The notes under the pieces: generated by a model | What the model was told of the DNA's origin: nothing | Databases searched by the model: none | Seen by the model: the letters and a program-made list of their open reading frames with translations, nothing else | In this document: one piece after another, positions 22,094 to 28,929 of the stretch | How the letters are laid out: each line of letters starts with the position of its first letter | Position numbering within the stretch: position 1 is the first letter of the stretch | Position numbers and translations under genes: made by a program | NCBI GenBank assembly: GCA_964649665.1 | Contig: CAZYPU010000010.1 | Location: forward strand, 1 to 32,228 | Length of the DNA: 32,228 nt | DNA from: CAZYPU01 sp964649665 | GTDB lineage: Bacteria; Omnitrophota; Gorgyraeia; JABMRN01; RBG-13-46-9 | Direction of reading: 5' to 3'

Positions 22094-22510
22094 TTACTCC
22101 CCTATAATCTGAACTGTTAATTCTCTCGAGCGTGAACGATTATCAAAATCAATAAAAATAATCTGCTGCCATGTCCCCAGCGTAAGCTTTCCCCTCAAAA
22201 AAGGGACCGTAAGCGAGGGCCCAAGAAGAGAAGCGCGGATATGAGAGAATCCGTTGCCGTCGCCCCATCTTGCATTGTGGGCGTATTCGCCGCTGCGCGG
22301 CGCCAATCTCTCGAACGCCTCTTTCAGGTCGCTTACCAGGCCGGGCTCGTACTCAACTGTCGTAAGAGCGCCCGTCGCTCCGGAGACAAACACCGTAGCT
22401 ATACCGTTTTTAAGCTTGCTTTTGCCGAGCGCTCTTTCCACCTCACCCGTTATATTGATTATATCCGTCTCCCCGCGAGACTTAAGTTTTATATTGTGCG
22501 TAACAACCAT
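22094..22510 (-). CDS. yjbQ: YjbQ family protein (UPF0047, secondary thiamine-phosphate synthase-like)
   Basis: A 138-residue protein of the YjbQ family. Marker segments are ITGEVERALGKSKLKNGIATVFVSGATGALTTVEYEP (about 20-56), HNARWGDGNGFSHIRASLLGPSLTVPF (about 98-124) and GTWQQIIFIDFDNR. The conserved histidines form the family's metal-binding site. Some members have weak thiamine-phosphate synthase activity, but the physiological role is uncertain. It starts 1 bp after the acsE stop, so it is translated from the acs transcript. Confidence 0.9.
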   Translation of the reverse strand: MVVTHNIKLKSRGETDIINITGEVERALGKSKLKNGIATVFVSGATGALTTVEYEPGLVSDLKEAFERLAPRSGEYAHNARWGDGNGFSHIRASLLGPSLTVPFLRGKLTLGTWQQIIFIDFDNRSRSRELTVQIIGE

Positions 22511-22511
22511 G

Positions 22512-23300
22512 TTATTTCTTCCTGTGCGCGTTCAGGAACGAATCGCAATATATATTTTTATTCAAAACGAGTTCCGCCGTTATGGCAGCATCCATGAGGT
22601 CTTTATCAAGAGGGTCCATAATAGCCCCCGTAAGGCCGTTTGCGAGAGCCATTACAAGAAATATCCTGTTGATAAGGGGCCTCTCTTTGGTCCCTTGAGA
22701 GGCGTTGCTTAATCCCACGACCGTCTTCGGCGCGGGGCCGCATAAAAACTTGAATTCCCTTATCGACTCAAGGACTTCCGTTCCTTGCGCCTGCGCTACG
22801 TTTACGGGAAGGACTATCGGATCCAGGTATAAACCGCTTACGTCAAAGCCGGTTTCCTGGCATTTTGTCACGATTTTTACGGCGTGTTCCATTCTTTCGT
22901 TTTTATCGCGCGGGATGCCGCTTTTTCCCATTGTAAGGCCTATCAGGGAGGCGTTATATTTTTTAGCCATGGGAACGAGTATATTCAGCTTTTCTTCGTC
23001 GGAGTTCGTCGAATTTATCATCGCCCGCTTCTTTACAACCTTTAAACCCTCCTCGATAACGTCAGGCTTTGTGCTGTCAAGGGCAAGGGGCGCGTCCGTC
23101 GCTTCCTGGATGGTTTCCACAAGCCACTTCATAGCGTCTTTCGGATTTTTCTCATAAGGTCCGGTATTAACGTCGAGCATGCCTGCGCCCGCGGCTACTT
23201 CGTCTTTAGCGATTTTTTGTATAACCTTTTTATCGCGCTCCGCTATCGCCTTCCCGACGGCCTTGTACATGCCGTTTATTAGTTCACCGATTACTAACAC
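22512..23300 (-). CDS. acsE: Methyltetrahydrofolate:corrinoid/iron-sulfur protein methyltransferase AcsE
   Basis: AcsE moves the methyl group from methyl-tetrahydrofolate to the cobalamin of AcsCD. It has the pterin-binding barrel motifs GELINGM, DVNTGPYEKNP, LALDSTKPDVIEEGL, INSTNSDEEKL and VGLSNASQG. I place the start at GTG 23300, preceded by AGAGGA. This gives 262 residues, the usual AcsE length, and begins at VLVIGELINGM as in the family. The longer frame to ATG 23372 would add 24 residues translated, out of frame, from a decayed four-helix-bundle gene. It lies in the acs operon downstream of acsD. Confidence 0.92.
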   Translation of the reverse strand: MLVIGELINGMYKAVGKAIAERDKKVIQKIAKDEVAAGAGMLDVNTGPYEKNPKDAMKWLVETIQEATDAPLALDSTKPDVIEEGLKVVKKRAMINSTNSDEEKLNILVPMAKKYNASLIGLTMGKSGIPRDKNERMEHAVKIVTKCQETGFDVSGLYLDPIVLPVNVAQAQGTEVLESIREFKFLCGPAPKTVVGLSNASQGTKERPLINRIFLVMALANGLTGAIMDPLDKDLMDAAITAELVLNKNIYCDSFLNAHRKK

Positions 23301-23301
23301 A

Positions 23302-23439
23302 TTATCCTCTAAATAAGTTTCTTCTTTTAGGGAATTTCTTTGATATCTCGAATATCTCCATAGCGGTATCAAATGCTAATTTGTAAACTTCTAATTCCCT
23401 TACGCTGTTTATTCTTTTCGTCTCTCGTCTTTCGTCCAT
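23302..23439 (-). pseudogene. Truncated four-helix-bundle (S23/intervening-sequence type) gene fragment
   Basis: The minus strand encodes about 45 residues starting MDERRETKRINSVRELEVYK and continuing with LAFDTAMEIFEISKKFPK, which closely resembles the N-terminus of the S23/four-helix-bundle family (RELEVYKLAFD...FPKEE.Y). After FPK the family-like reading (EETYLED) continues only in another frame, so there is a frameshift, and the rest of the gene is gone. It ends 1 bp before the acsE GTG. The 5' part overlaps a degenerate GACGAAAGACGAGAGACG repeat. It is probably a relic of a mobile or rRNA-intron-associated gene. Confidence 0.7.
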
Positions 23440-23450
23440 CGTCCGTCGTA
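23404..23450 (-). repeat. Degenerate heptad-like repeat (GACGAAA/GACGAGA)
   Basis: On the minus strand the motif GACGgac, GATGgac, GAAAgac, GAGAgac repeats with a period near 7 nt, giving a run of R, D, E and T codons. It forms the leader and first codons of the S23-type fragment. Similar simple repeats often precede such genes in other bacteria (from memory, not checked). Confidence 0.5.
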
Positions 23451-23453
23451 ACG

Positions 23454-24419
23454 TTATTCTTTAGTTTTCATTAGTTTCTCGATATAAACACGCGTCTCTT
23501 CCACCGCCTTAGGGTGGCGCATGATAAGAATGTCCGCTCCTGCCTGCAGCATACAGACAGCCGTTTGGGTTTCCCATAACGCTCCGCGCGAGACTTCGTC
23601 TCCCCACTCCGGATGTTCGGCTGATGTGGACTTTGCCTCTTTGGCGCGCCATGCTTCCTGGCCCACAAAACATATAAAAGGCATGGAAAGCATTTTGTCT
23701 CCGATAAGCGCGGCGGACCTGGCCCGCTCCATTATCGAATAGGCGTATTCCATTCCGTATCCCAGCGCCCCTATCGTGGGATTTATAACAATTCTATCAA
23801 GCGGAAATCCCATTTCGCTGATAAGTATGTTTGCCTGCTTCGCGATGTTTATATCTATTGGCGACTCCGCTATTATATTATGCCCGTCCGCCAGGCAGCT
23901 TGCCGTCAAGGTTTTGTAGTTTTTTTCCGTAGCGTCTCCCATGAGGCACCTCTCTCCCTTAGCGGCCTCACTCACTTTTGCCAGAACGACATTGTCTTTC
24001 TCTTCATTGCCGGAGCCAAGAATTACCAGCGGCACCTTTACCGCCTGCAGTATATCTTTAATGAGCTTTGCCGCATCATCCGCGGTTCTGTTTCCGGAAT
24101 CGGGATGCGTGCCTATAAGCTTAACGCATATAAGGGCTGCCTTATGAACTTGCGCGCATTTTACGGCCCATTTAACGGGATCTTTCAAGACATCGCCGAA
24201 AGGTTCTTTTAAGCTTTTCGGCCAATCGACGGGTTCTGTATCCGGAACTTCCATTGCGATAACCGGGGGATTTGGTATATTGCCCTCTTTAAAAAGGTAC
24301 GGGAGAGCGGTTTCGCCTCCTACGGTAACCTGTGAAGTTCTCGTTCCGCCGTCCTTTTCGGTAGCGCCTATCGTAACGCAGCTGACTTTTCCGGTCCAGT
24401 TTTCCTTTAATAAGTTCAT
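23454..24419 (-). CDS. acsD: Corrinoid/iron-sulfur protein small subunit AcsD (CODH/ACS delta)
   Basis: A 321-residue TIM-barrel subunit that pairs with AcsC to hold the cobamide that carries the methyl group to acetyl-CoA synthase. Family segments are GGTRTSQVTVGGETALPYL (about 24-42), IAMEVPDTEPVDWP, VLGSGNEEKDN, INPTIGALGYGMEYAYSIMER and LQAGADILIMRHPKAVEE. Length is normal. It starts 2 bp after the CooC-type stop with a GGAGAAGTAGGG leader. A pseudogene fragment and repeat separate it from acsE. Confidence 0.95.
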   Translation of the reverse strand: MNLLKENWTGKVSCVTIGATEKDGGTRTSQVTVGGETALPYLFKEGNIPNPPVIAMEVPDTEPVDWPKSLKEPFGDVLKDPVKWAVKCAQVHKAALICVKLIGTHPDSGNRTADDAAKLIKDILQAVKVPLVILGSGNEEKDNVVLAKVSEAAKGERCLMGDATEKNYKTLTASCLADGHNIIAESPIDINIAKQANILISEMGFPLDRIVINPTIGALGYGMEYAYSIMERARSAALIGDKMLSMPFICFVGQEAWRAKEAKSTSAEHPEWGDEVSRGALWETQTAVCMLQAGADILIMRHPKAVEETRVYIEKLMKTKE

Positions 24420-24421
24420 CC

Positions 24422-25186
24422 CTACTTCTCCTTGGCTGTTACTATTTTTTTTACGCCCTCCAATAAAGGGTTTGCGCCGCCTACCTCAAAAACAGGCTTA
24501 TTCACTATCGCCATGTTCTCGATTTCGGCGTTCATCGGAAGAGTAGTTTTTAAATCCAATCCCGTTTTCTTTATTTCGTCTTCAAGGCTCCCGGTGTTGC
24601 CTTTTGATTTGTTTAAAATCAGGAATCTCTCGCTGATTTTTATATTCAGTTCATCGGCAAGCGCCGAAATCCTGGCCGCGGACCTGATTCCGATGGTAGA
24701 GGCGTCGCTTATTATAAAAAGCGTCTCAATCCGACCGAGAATCCGCCGGGACAGGTGTTCCATGCCGGCTTCGTTATCGATTACGATGTAGTCATAGTTT
24801 TTTATGAGTTTCTCTATGAGGCCCCGGAGTAAATTGTTAATAAAGCAGTAGCATCCCGGGCCCTCGGGGCGTCCCATGCTCAAAAGGTCGAAGCCGTCTT
24901 CCTCGCTGAGCGACTCCTGGACTTTCATGTCGACATACCGGTCCTTTGTCATGCCGGCGGGGATTTGCCCCGGATTTTTTGATATACAATCAATAATTTC
25001 CACTATTGTCGATGCGCTTTTTGCGCCTAAAAGCTCGCCGAGGTTTGAGTTCGGGTCGGCGTCAATGGCGAGTATGGAGCCGGCGCCTTTTTCCTTAAGC
25101 GCCCTTATGATTAAAGCGGCGAGGGTTGTCTTCCCCGTTCCGCCCTTGCCGGCAATCGCGATTATATTGCTCATATTATTTTTCAT
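24422..25186 (-). CDS. cooC: CODH/ACS maturation ATPase (CooC/AcsF, MinD-like)
   Basis: A 254-residue SIMIBI-class ATPase that inserts nickel or matures the CODH/ACS clusters. It has the deviant Walker A GKGGTGKTT (13-21), AIDADPNSNLGELLG (40-54) and YIVIDNEAGMEHLSRR (about 133-148). The CooC metal-binding CxC motif is present as GCYC at C112 and C114, which supports dimer-bridging nickel or zinc binding. A repeat element ends 1 bp before its ATG, so no normal ribosome binding site is visible; an internal ATG at 25174 is an alternative start. The CODH subunit it would serve is not in the window. Confidence 0.92.
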   Translation of the reverse strand: MKNNMSNIIAIAGKGGTGKTTLAALIIRALKEKGAGSILAIDADPNSNLGELLGAKSASTIVEIIDCISKNPGQIPAGMTKDRYVDMKVQESLSEEDGFDLLSMGRPEGPGCYCFINNLLRGLIEKLIKNYDYIVIDNEAGMEHLSRRILGRIETLFIISDASTIGIRSAARISALADELNIKISERFLILNKSKGNTGSLEDEIKKTGLDLKTTLPMNAEIENMAIVNKPVFEVGGANPLLEGVKKIVTAKEK

Positions 25187-25187
25187 G

Positions 25188-25289
25188 CACAGATCGGCGC
25201 AGATTCATGTTAAATCGCGTTTTCACAGATTAGCGCAGATTTCGTTATCTGTGCCCATCTGTGATTCCAATCTGTGCTCATCTGTGTTT
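25188..25289. repeat. Dispersed CACAGAT/ATCTGTG repeat
   Basis: About 100 bp built from CACAGAT-type units on the left (CACAGATCGGCGCAGATT, CACAGATTAGCGCAGATT) and ATCTGTG-type units on the right (ATCTGTGCCCATCTGTG, ATCTGTGCTCATCTGTG), so it can fold on itself. It spans the junction between cooC and the RACo-type gene. It supplies the final codons and TGA stop of the RACo-type gene and ends 1 bp before the cooC ATG. Confidence 0.75.
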
Positions 25290-27215
25290 ACCCACACTCG
25301 GAAACTTCTCCAGATCCGTATGCGGGAAAAACAGGCTCGAGACATATTCATCCATGTAGGAGGGGTCCTTGCTTAGTTCCACGTATGTCATCTTTCGCGC
25401 TATCTCTTCGGCCTTCTTCATGGTATCATAGGAGAGAAGTATCTCGCGCGCGCCTATCAGAGAGCTATTTCCCACAAATTTAAATTTTTTCCTGTCTACG
25501 TCGGGCAAAAGTCCTATCGAAACCGCATTTTCCATATCAAGGAAAGTTCCGAATCCACCGGCAATGTAAATTTTGTCTATATCATCAAATGTCAGGCCGA
25601 ATTTCTTGACGAGAATCGCGCCGGCCGAGAAAATTGCGCCTTTTGAGCGTTTTATGTTTTCAATATCGGCCTCTTTTATGACAATATCATTATCCCGAGA
25701 CGTTTTATCCTTAAAAACGACGACATATTCGGCTTCATCGTCTTTTAACCTGACTCTTTTTGTTTTCAGGTCCGTATTAATGGTTCCGTCCCGTTTTATA
25801 ATACCCCTTCTGAACATCTCCGAGATAAGGTCTATATACCCCGAACCGCAAATACCAACCGGTTTTCCGCTTCCTATGGATTTTATTTTCGGTTCAAATT
25901 TGGAGTTGATTTCGACTTTTTCTATCGCGCCTTTTACGGCCCTCATGCCGCAGGAGACGCCGCTTCCTTCAAATGCGGGACCCGCCGACGCCGAACAGCA
26001 CGCCATCCATTCTTTATTTCCGAGAACTATCTCGCCGTTTGTGCCCACATCGATTAAAAGCATAAGGCTCTTTTCGTTATCTATGCCGCAGGCAATCGCT
26101 CCCGATACTATATCCCCCCCCACGTAAGTACTGACGCCCGGAATACACGCGAGAAGCCCCCGCGGGTGAATCTTTATACCCGCCTCGGAAGCCCTTATGA
26201 CGGGAACAAAATTCGCGGTCGAAACATAGGGCTCGCGCCTTATATGCGTAGGGTCCACCCTTAACAGGAGGTGTATCATTGTGGTATTTCCGGCGCACGT
26301 AACGCCGGTAACGCGGTCTAAAGGTATTTTATTTTCGTCCGTTAACTCGCGGATAATGGTATTCATGTTATCTATAACGGCGTGATGCAGCCTTTCAAGG
26401 CCGTTTCCTTCAGTGGCAAAAATTATTCTTGTTATGACATCGTCGCCAAATACTATCTGTTTGTTATAAGTTGCTTTCGTCCCGAGAATTTCTTTGGTAT
26501 TCAGGTTGACGAGCTGGCCCGAAATCGTTGTTGTGCCGATATCAAAAGCGATTCCGTAATTCTCCTTCGAAGAATCTCCCGGCTCTATGATTACAATCTC
26601 GGTTGTCTCGTTTCTTTTGCCCAGCGTGACGGTTACTTTCCAGTTGCTTGAACGCAGTATACTCCCAAGCCTTCGAATGTTCCTTAAGCCCGTCTGCATT
26701 ATTGGGATATCGTATTTTTTTCTGATTTCCCTGATCAACCTTTCATAGTCGCTTACGCTGTCGGTTAAAGTCGGCGGCGGGAGCTCCACATAAATTTTAG
26801 CCGATATCGGGCTGCGGGTAAATACCTCTTCGTTTATGATGGGCCGGCCGTTATCGACTTCTACCGCTTCCGAGTAGATGCCTTTCATGCGATTTAGTTT
26901 TGCCTCTTTTTCTTTAACCCTGCTTAAATCAAGCCTTGACTGTCTGGGAATAAACACTTCAAGGTTGTCCTCGACAGCCGTAAGACAGGCGAGCGCATAT
27001 CCTTTTTTTCTTTCTTCGCGGGAAATCCTTCCCGTAGGCTCCGTGTGGAACTTACCTTTTTTGATTATCACCTTGCACCTTCCGCACACGCCTTCGCCGC
27101 CGCAGCTCGAATTTATATACACCCCGCAGGAGACGGCCGCAGACAGAAGGTCTGCGCCTTTTTTTACTTCGACTGTTTTGCCGCTTGGTTTAAATACGAC
27201 TTTATACTTTTCCAT
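25278..27215 (-). CDS. RACo-type reductive activator of the corrinoid protein (2Fe-2S plus ASKHA domain)
   Basis: A 645-residue ATP-dependent activator that re-reduces accidentally oxidised cob(II)amide in AcsCD. The N-terminal plant-type [2Fe-2S] domain has C38-x5-C44-x2-C47-x29-C77. A linker follows, then an ASKHA (DUF4445-type) ATPase domain with YGIAFDIGTTTISGQLVNL, VTGVTCAGNTTMIHLL, LLIDVGTNGEIVLGN and YIAGGFGTFLDMENAVSIGLLPD. Length and architecture match the family. It lies between acsC and cooC, as in many acetogen operons. Its last residues (KHR) and stop come from a dispersed repeat, so the C-terminus may differ slightly from relatives. Confidence 0.92.
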   Translation of the reverse strand: MEKYKVVFKPSGKTVEVKKGADLLSAAVSCGVYINSSCGGEGVCGRCKVIIKKGKFHTEPTGRISREERKKGYALACLTAVEDNLEVFIPRQSRLDLSRVKEKEAKLNRMKGIYSEAVEVDNGRPIINEEVFTRSPISAKIYVELPPPTLTDSVSDYERLIREIRKKYDIPIMQTGLRNIRRLGSILRSSNWKVTVTLGKRNETTEIVIIEPGDSSKENYGIAFDIGTTTISGQLVNLNTKEILGTKATYNKQIVFGDDVITRIIFATEGNGLERLHHAVIDNMNTIIRELTDENKIPLDRVTGVTCAGNTTMIHLLLRVDPTHIRREPYVSTANFVPVIRASEAGIKIHPRGLLACIPGVSTYVGGDIVSGAIACGIDNEKSLMLLIDVGTNGEIVLGNKEWMACCSASAGPAFEGSGVSCGMRAVKGAIEKVEINSKFEPKIKSIGSGKPVGICGSGYIDLISEMFRRGIIKRDGTINTDLKTKRVRLKDDEAEYVVVFKDKTSRDNDIVIKEADIENIKRSKGAIFSAGAILVKKFGLTFDDIDKIYIAGGFGTFLDMENAVSIGLLPDVDRKKFKFVGNSSLIGAREILLSYDTMKKAEEIARKMTYVELSKDPSYMDEYVSSLFFPHTDLEKFPSVGKHR

Positions 27216-27245
27216 CTGTTTCCGTCTTTGTGAGGCCGGTACTTG

Positions 27246-28583
27246 TCATTTATTTAAATTCCTCAGGAAAGTCGGCAGTCCCGACGCCTCACGCGGCCCC
27301 ACAACGACTTTCCACCCCGATTCCTCTTCCAGCTTTCCGCTCAGAACCGAGACGTAACCCGGAATTATTACATTTTTGTGGTTTATCTTATCCTTTACGT
27401 TGAATTTTTCAAGTGTTTTCGCGATCGATTCCGCGGTGAATTTATCCGCCGCCCAGGCCGTAAGGACCGACATGCCCTCCGAATCACAGGCTACGATATA
27501 GGAAGCAACCGCGCTTGACTCCACCTCGGACTCAACGGTGTAATACGTAAGCGAGAAATTTGTCGTAACTAAAACCGGCGATTTATCCGTAACCTTTCCG
27601 ACCTCGTATATCTTCGGCTCAACCTGGAGCGGTTTCTGCGGATCCGTAAATATATTCTGCCGCGCCGTTAAAATAGGTATCACCTGCTCGGGCGATTTTC
27701 CTTTCATAATCACAATGCCCGCGTATTTGGCAAGGTACGTTATCGCTTCGCTTGTTTCCTGGTAGGGGTCCTCGCTTTTTGTAAATACGATAGTGGGATA
27801 CCCGAAAGGCCGAAATGTTTTCTTGATGGCGAGACGCCGGATTTGCGTCAAATCCCATATTTTATCCGCCATATCCTTATCGCCCGTTTCAAGAACGATA
27901 TCCCGGACGCCTTCTGCGTTCAGGTTTTTCACAAGCGTTTCTAACGCCTCCAGGCGCGGCGCGCTTGCGACTAATGGCACTTTATATTTTTTGGAAAGCT
28001 CCGCCATCTCTTTAAAATTGTCTCCCGTAGCGGCGCATATGAGGGGGCATCTTTCTTTCGAAACCTCAAGGCCCTTTTCGATTAATGCCGCCTCGTTTGC
28101 CATAAGTACGATCTGTAAATTCGTATTTTCACAAGCGGCCCTTACGACGCTTTGAAATTTTGCCGCGCGCTTCGTCTTGCAGGATACGGCAATAATATCT
28201 GCCTTTATCCTCTGGCCCACTCTTTCAAAATCAAGTTTTTTTATTTCCCCGAGCGCCTTTTTAATTTCCTCCTCGCCGGAAGTGTCTTCTAATAAAAATC
28301 CGATTGCGCTCGGGTGGTAAAATTTCTCTTCGTGCCTGAAAAGCACCGTCTCGTTGCCGACCTCGATCCGTTCCTCGCCCTTTCCTATCGTAATAAGTTT
28401 TATCGGTGGCTCGGCCGCGCTTTCAAGAGTTTTCTTGGCTTCTTCGGATACATGCGGGCATTTGTCCAAAGATACTTTTTTTGCCGCAAGCTGCATCGCG
28501 AAGGCAAGGCAGGTCGGAAAACCGCAGGCCTTGCAGTTTGTCTTGGGCAGTAATTTATATATTCCAAGCCCCGATAATCCCAT
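27246..28583 (-). CDS. acsC: Corrinoid/iron-sulfur protein large subunit AcsC (CODH/ACS gamma)
   Basis: A 445-residue subunit that binds a [4Fe-4S] cluster at the N-terminus and cobamide in the C-terminal domain. The cluster motif C-x2-C-x4-C-x16-C (TNCKACGFPTCLAFAMQLA... DKCPH) is complete at C17, C20, C25 and C42. I chose ATG 28583, giving MGLSGLGIYKLLPKTNC as in relatives, with GGAAGGT upstream. The upstream ATG at 28601 lies inside a dispersed repeat. Other family segments are FRHEEKFYHPSAIGF and, near the C-terminus, KNVIIPGYVSVLSGKLEEESGW. Confidence 0.94.
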   Translation of the reverse strand: MGLSGLGIYKLLPKTNCKACGFPTCLAFAMQLAAKKVSLDKCPHVSEEAKKTLESAAEPPIKLITIGKGEERIEVGNETVLFRHEEKFYHPSAIGFLLEDTSGEEEIKKALGEIKKLDFERVGQRIKADIIAVSCKTKRAAKFQSVVRAACENTNLQIVLMANEAALIEKGLEVSKERCPLICAATGDNFKEMAELSKKYKVPLVASAPRLEALETLVKNLNAEGVRDIVLETGDKDMADKIWDLTQIRRLAIKKTFRPFGYPTIVFTKSEDPYQETSEAITYLAKYAGIVIMKGKSPEQVIPILTARQNIFTDPQKPLQVEPKIYEVGKVTDKSPVLVTTNFSLTYYTVESEVESSAVASYIVACDSEGMSVLTAWAADKFTAESIAKTLEKFNVKDKINHKNVIIPGYVSVLSGKLEEESGWKVVVGPREASGLPTFLRNLNK

Positions 28584-28589
28584 TCTTAC

Positions 28590-28670
28590 CTTCCTTGTCA
28601 TTCTGAGCGACCGTAGGGAGCGAAGAATCTTAACGAAAGATCCTTCGGCACCGGTGGTGCCTCAGGATGA
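28590..28670. repeat. Dispersed repeat with GTCATTCTGAGCG terminus
   Basis: The segment opens with TTGTCATTCTGAGCGA just upstream of acsC and runs through GAAGAATCTT to ATCCTTCGGCACCGGTGGTGCCTCAGGAT, where ATCCT..AGGAT and GGCACC-GGT-GGTGCC form nested inverted repeats. The expected closing CAGGATGACA-type end has mutated to CAGGATGAAATT. It is a second palindromic family, distinct from the TGTCATTGCGAG element. Its last part is repeated in the 95-bp tandem units. Confidence 0.7.
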
Positions 28671-28929
28671 AATTCAGCCATATAACTTACGTCGGCCTTT
28701 GGCCTCCGTAAGTTATGGTTTCATTTCACATAAGATCCTTCGGCACCGGTGGTGCCTCAGGATGAAATTCAGCCATATAACTTACGNNNNNNNNNNNNNN
28801 NNNNNNNNNNNNNNNNNNNNNNNNNNNNNNNNNNNNNNNNNNNNNNNNNNNNNNNNNNNNNNNNNNNNNNNNNNNNNNNNNNNNNNTCGGCCTTTGGCCT
28901 CCGTAAGTTATGGTTTCATTTCACATAAG
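28639..28929. repeat. 95-bp tandem repeat overlapping the acsB 3' end, interrupted by a gap
   Basis: GATCCTTCGGCACCGG begins at 28639 and again at 28734, a period of 95. The second copy is cut by Ns after CTTACG (28786) and resumes at TCGGCC (28887) exactly where it stopped in unit terms. Each unit has two hairpins: GGCACC-GGT-GGTGCC, and TAACTTACG-TC-GGCC-TTT-GGCC-TC-CGTAAGTTA. Each unit ends TTTCATTTCACATAAG, which on the minus strand holds the last codons and TGA stop of acsB. The true copy number is unknown. Confidence 0.85.
28787..28886. other. Assembly gap (100 Ns)
   Basis: Exactly 100 Ns, the usual placeholder for a gap of unknown size. The bases on either side are contiguous within the 95-bp repeat unit, so the gap was probably caused by that repeat. 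Apart from repeats, the 337 bp between acsC and acsB holds no gene I can see. Confidence 0.97.

Noticed and set aside
23301..23372. AcsE start at ATG 23372
   Set aside because: The extra residues come from a decayed four-helix-bundle gene read in another frame. GTG 23300 has a ribosome binding site and gives the usual 262-residue length.
25188..25289. CRISPR array made of CACAGAT units
   Set aside because: Units are too short, inverted rather than direct, and there are no regular unique spacers or cas genes.
28584..28601. AcsC start at ATG 28601
   Set aside because: This ATG lies in the end of a dispersed repeat. The next ATG (28583) matches the family start and has GGAAGGT upstream.
28639..28929. 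CRISPR array at the 95-bp tandem repeat
   Set aside because: The entire 95-bp unit is identical between copies, so there are no variable spacers.
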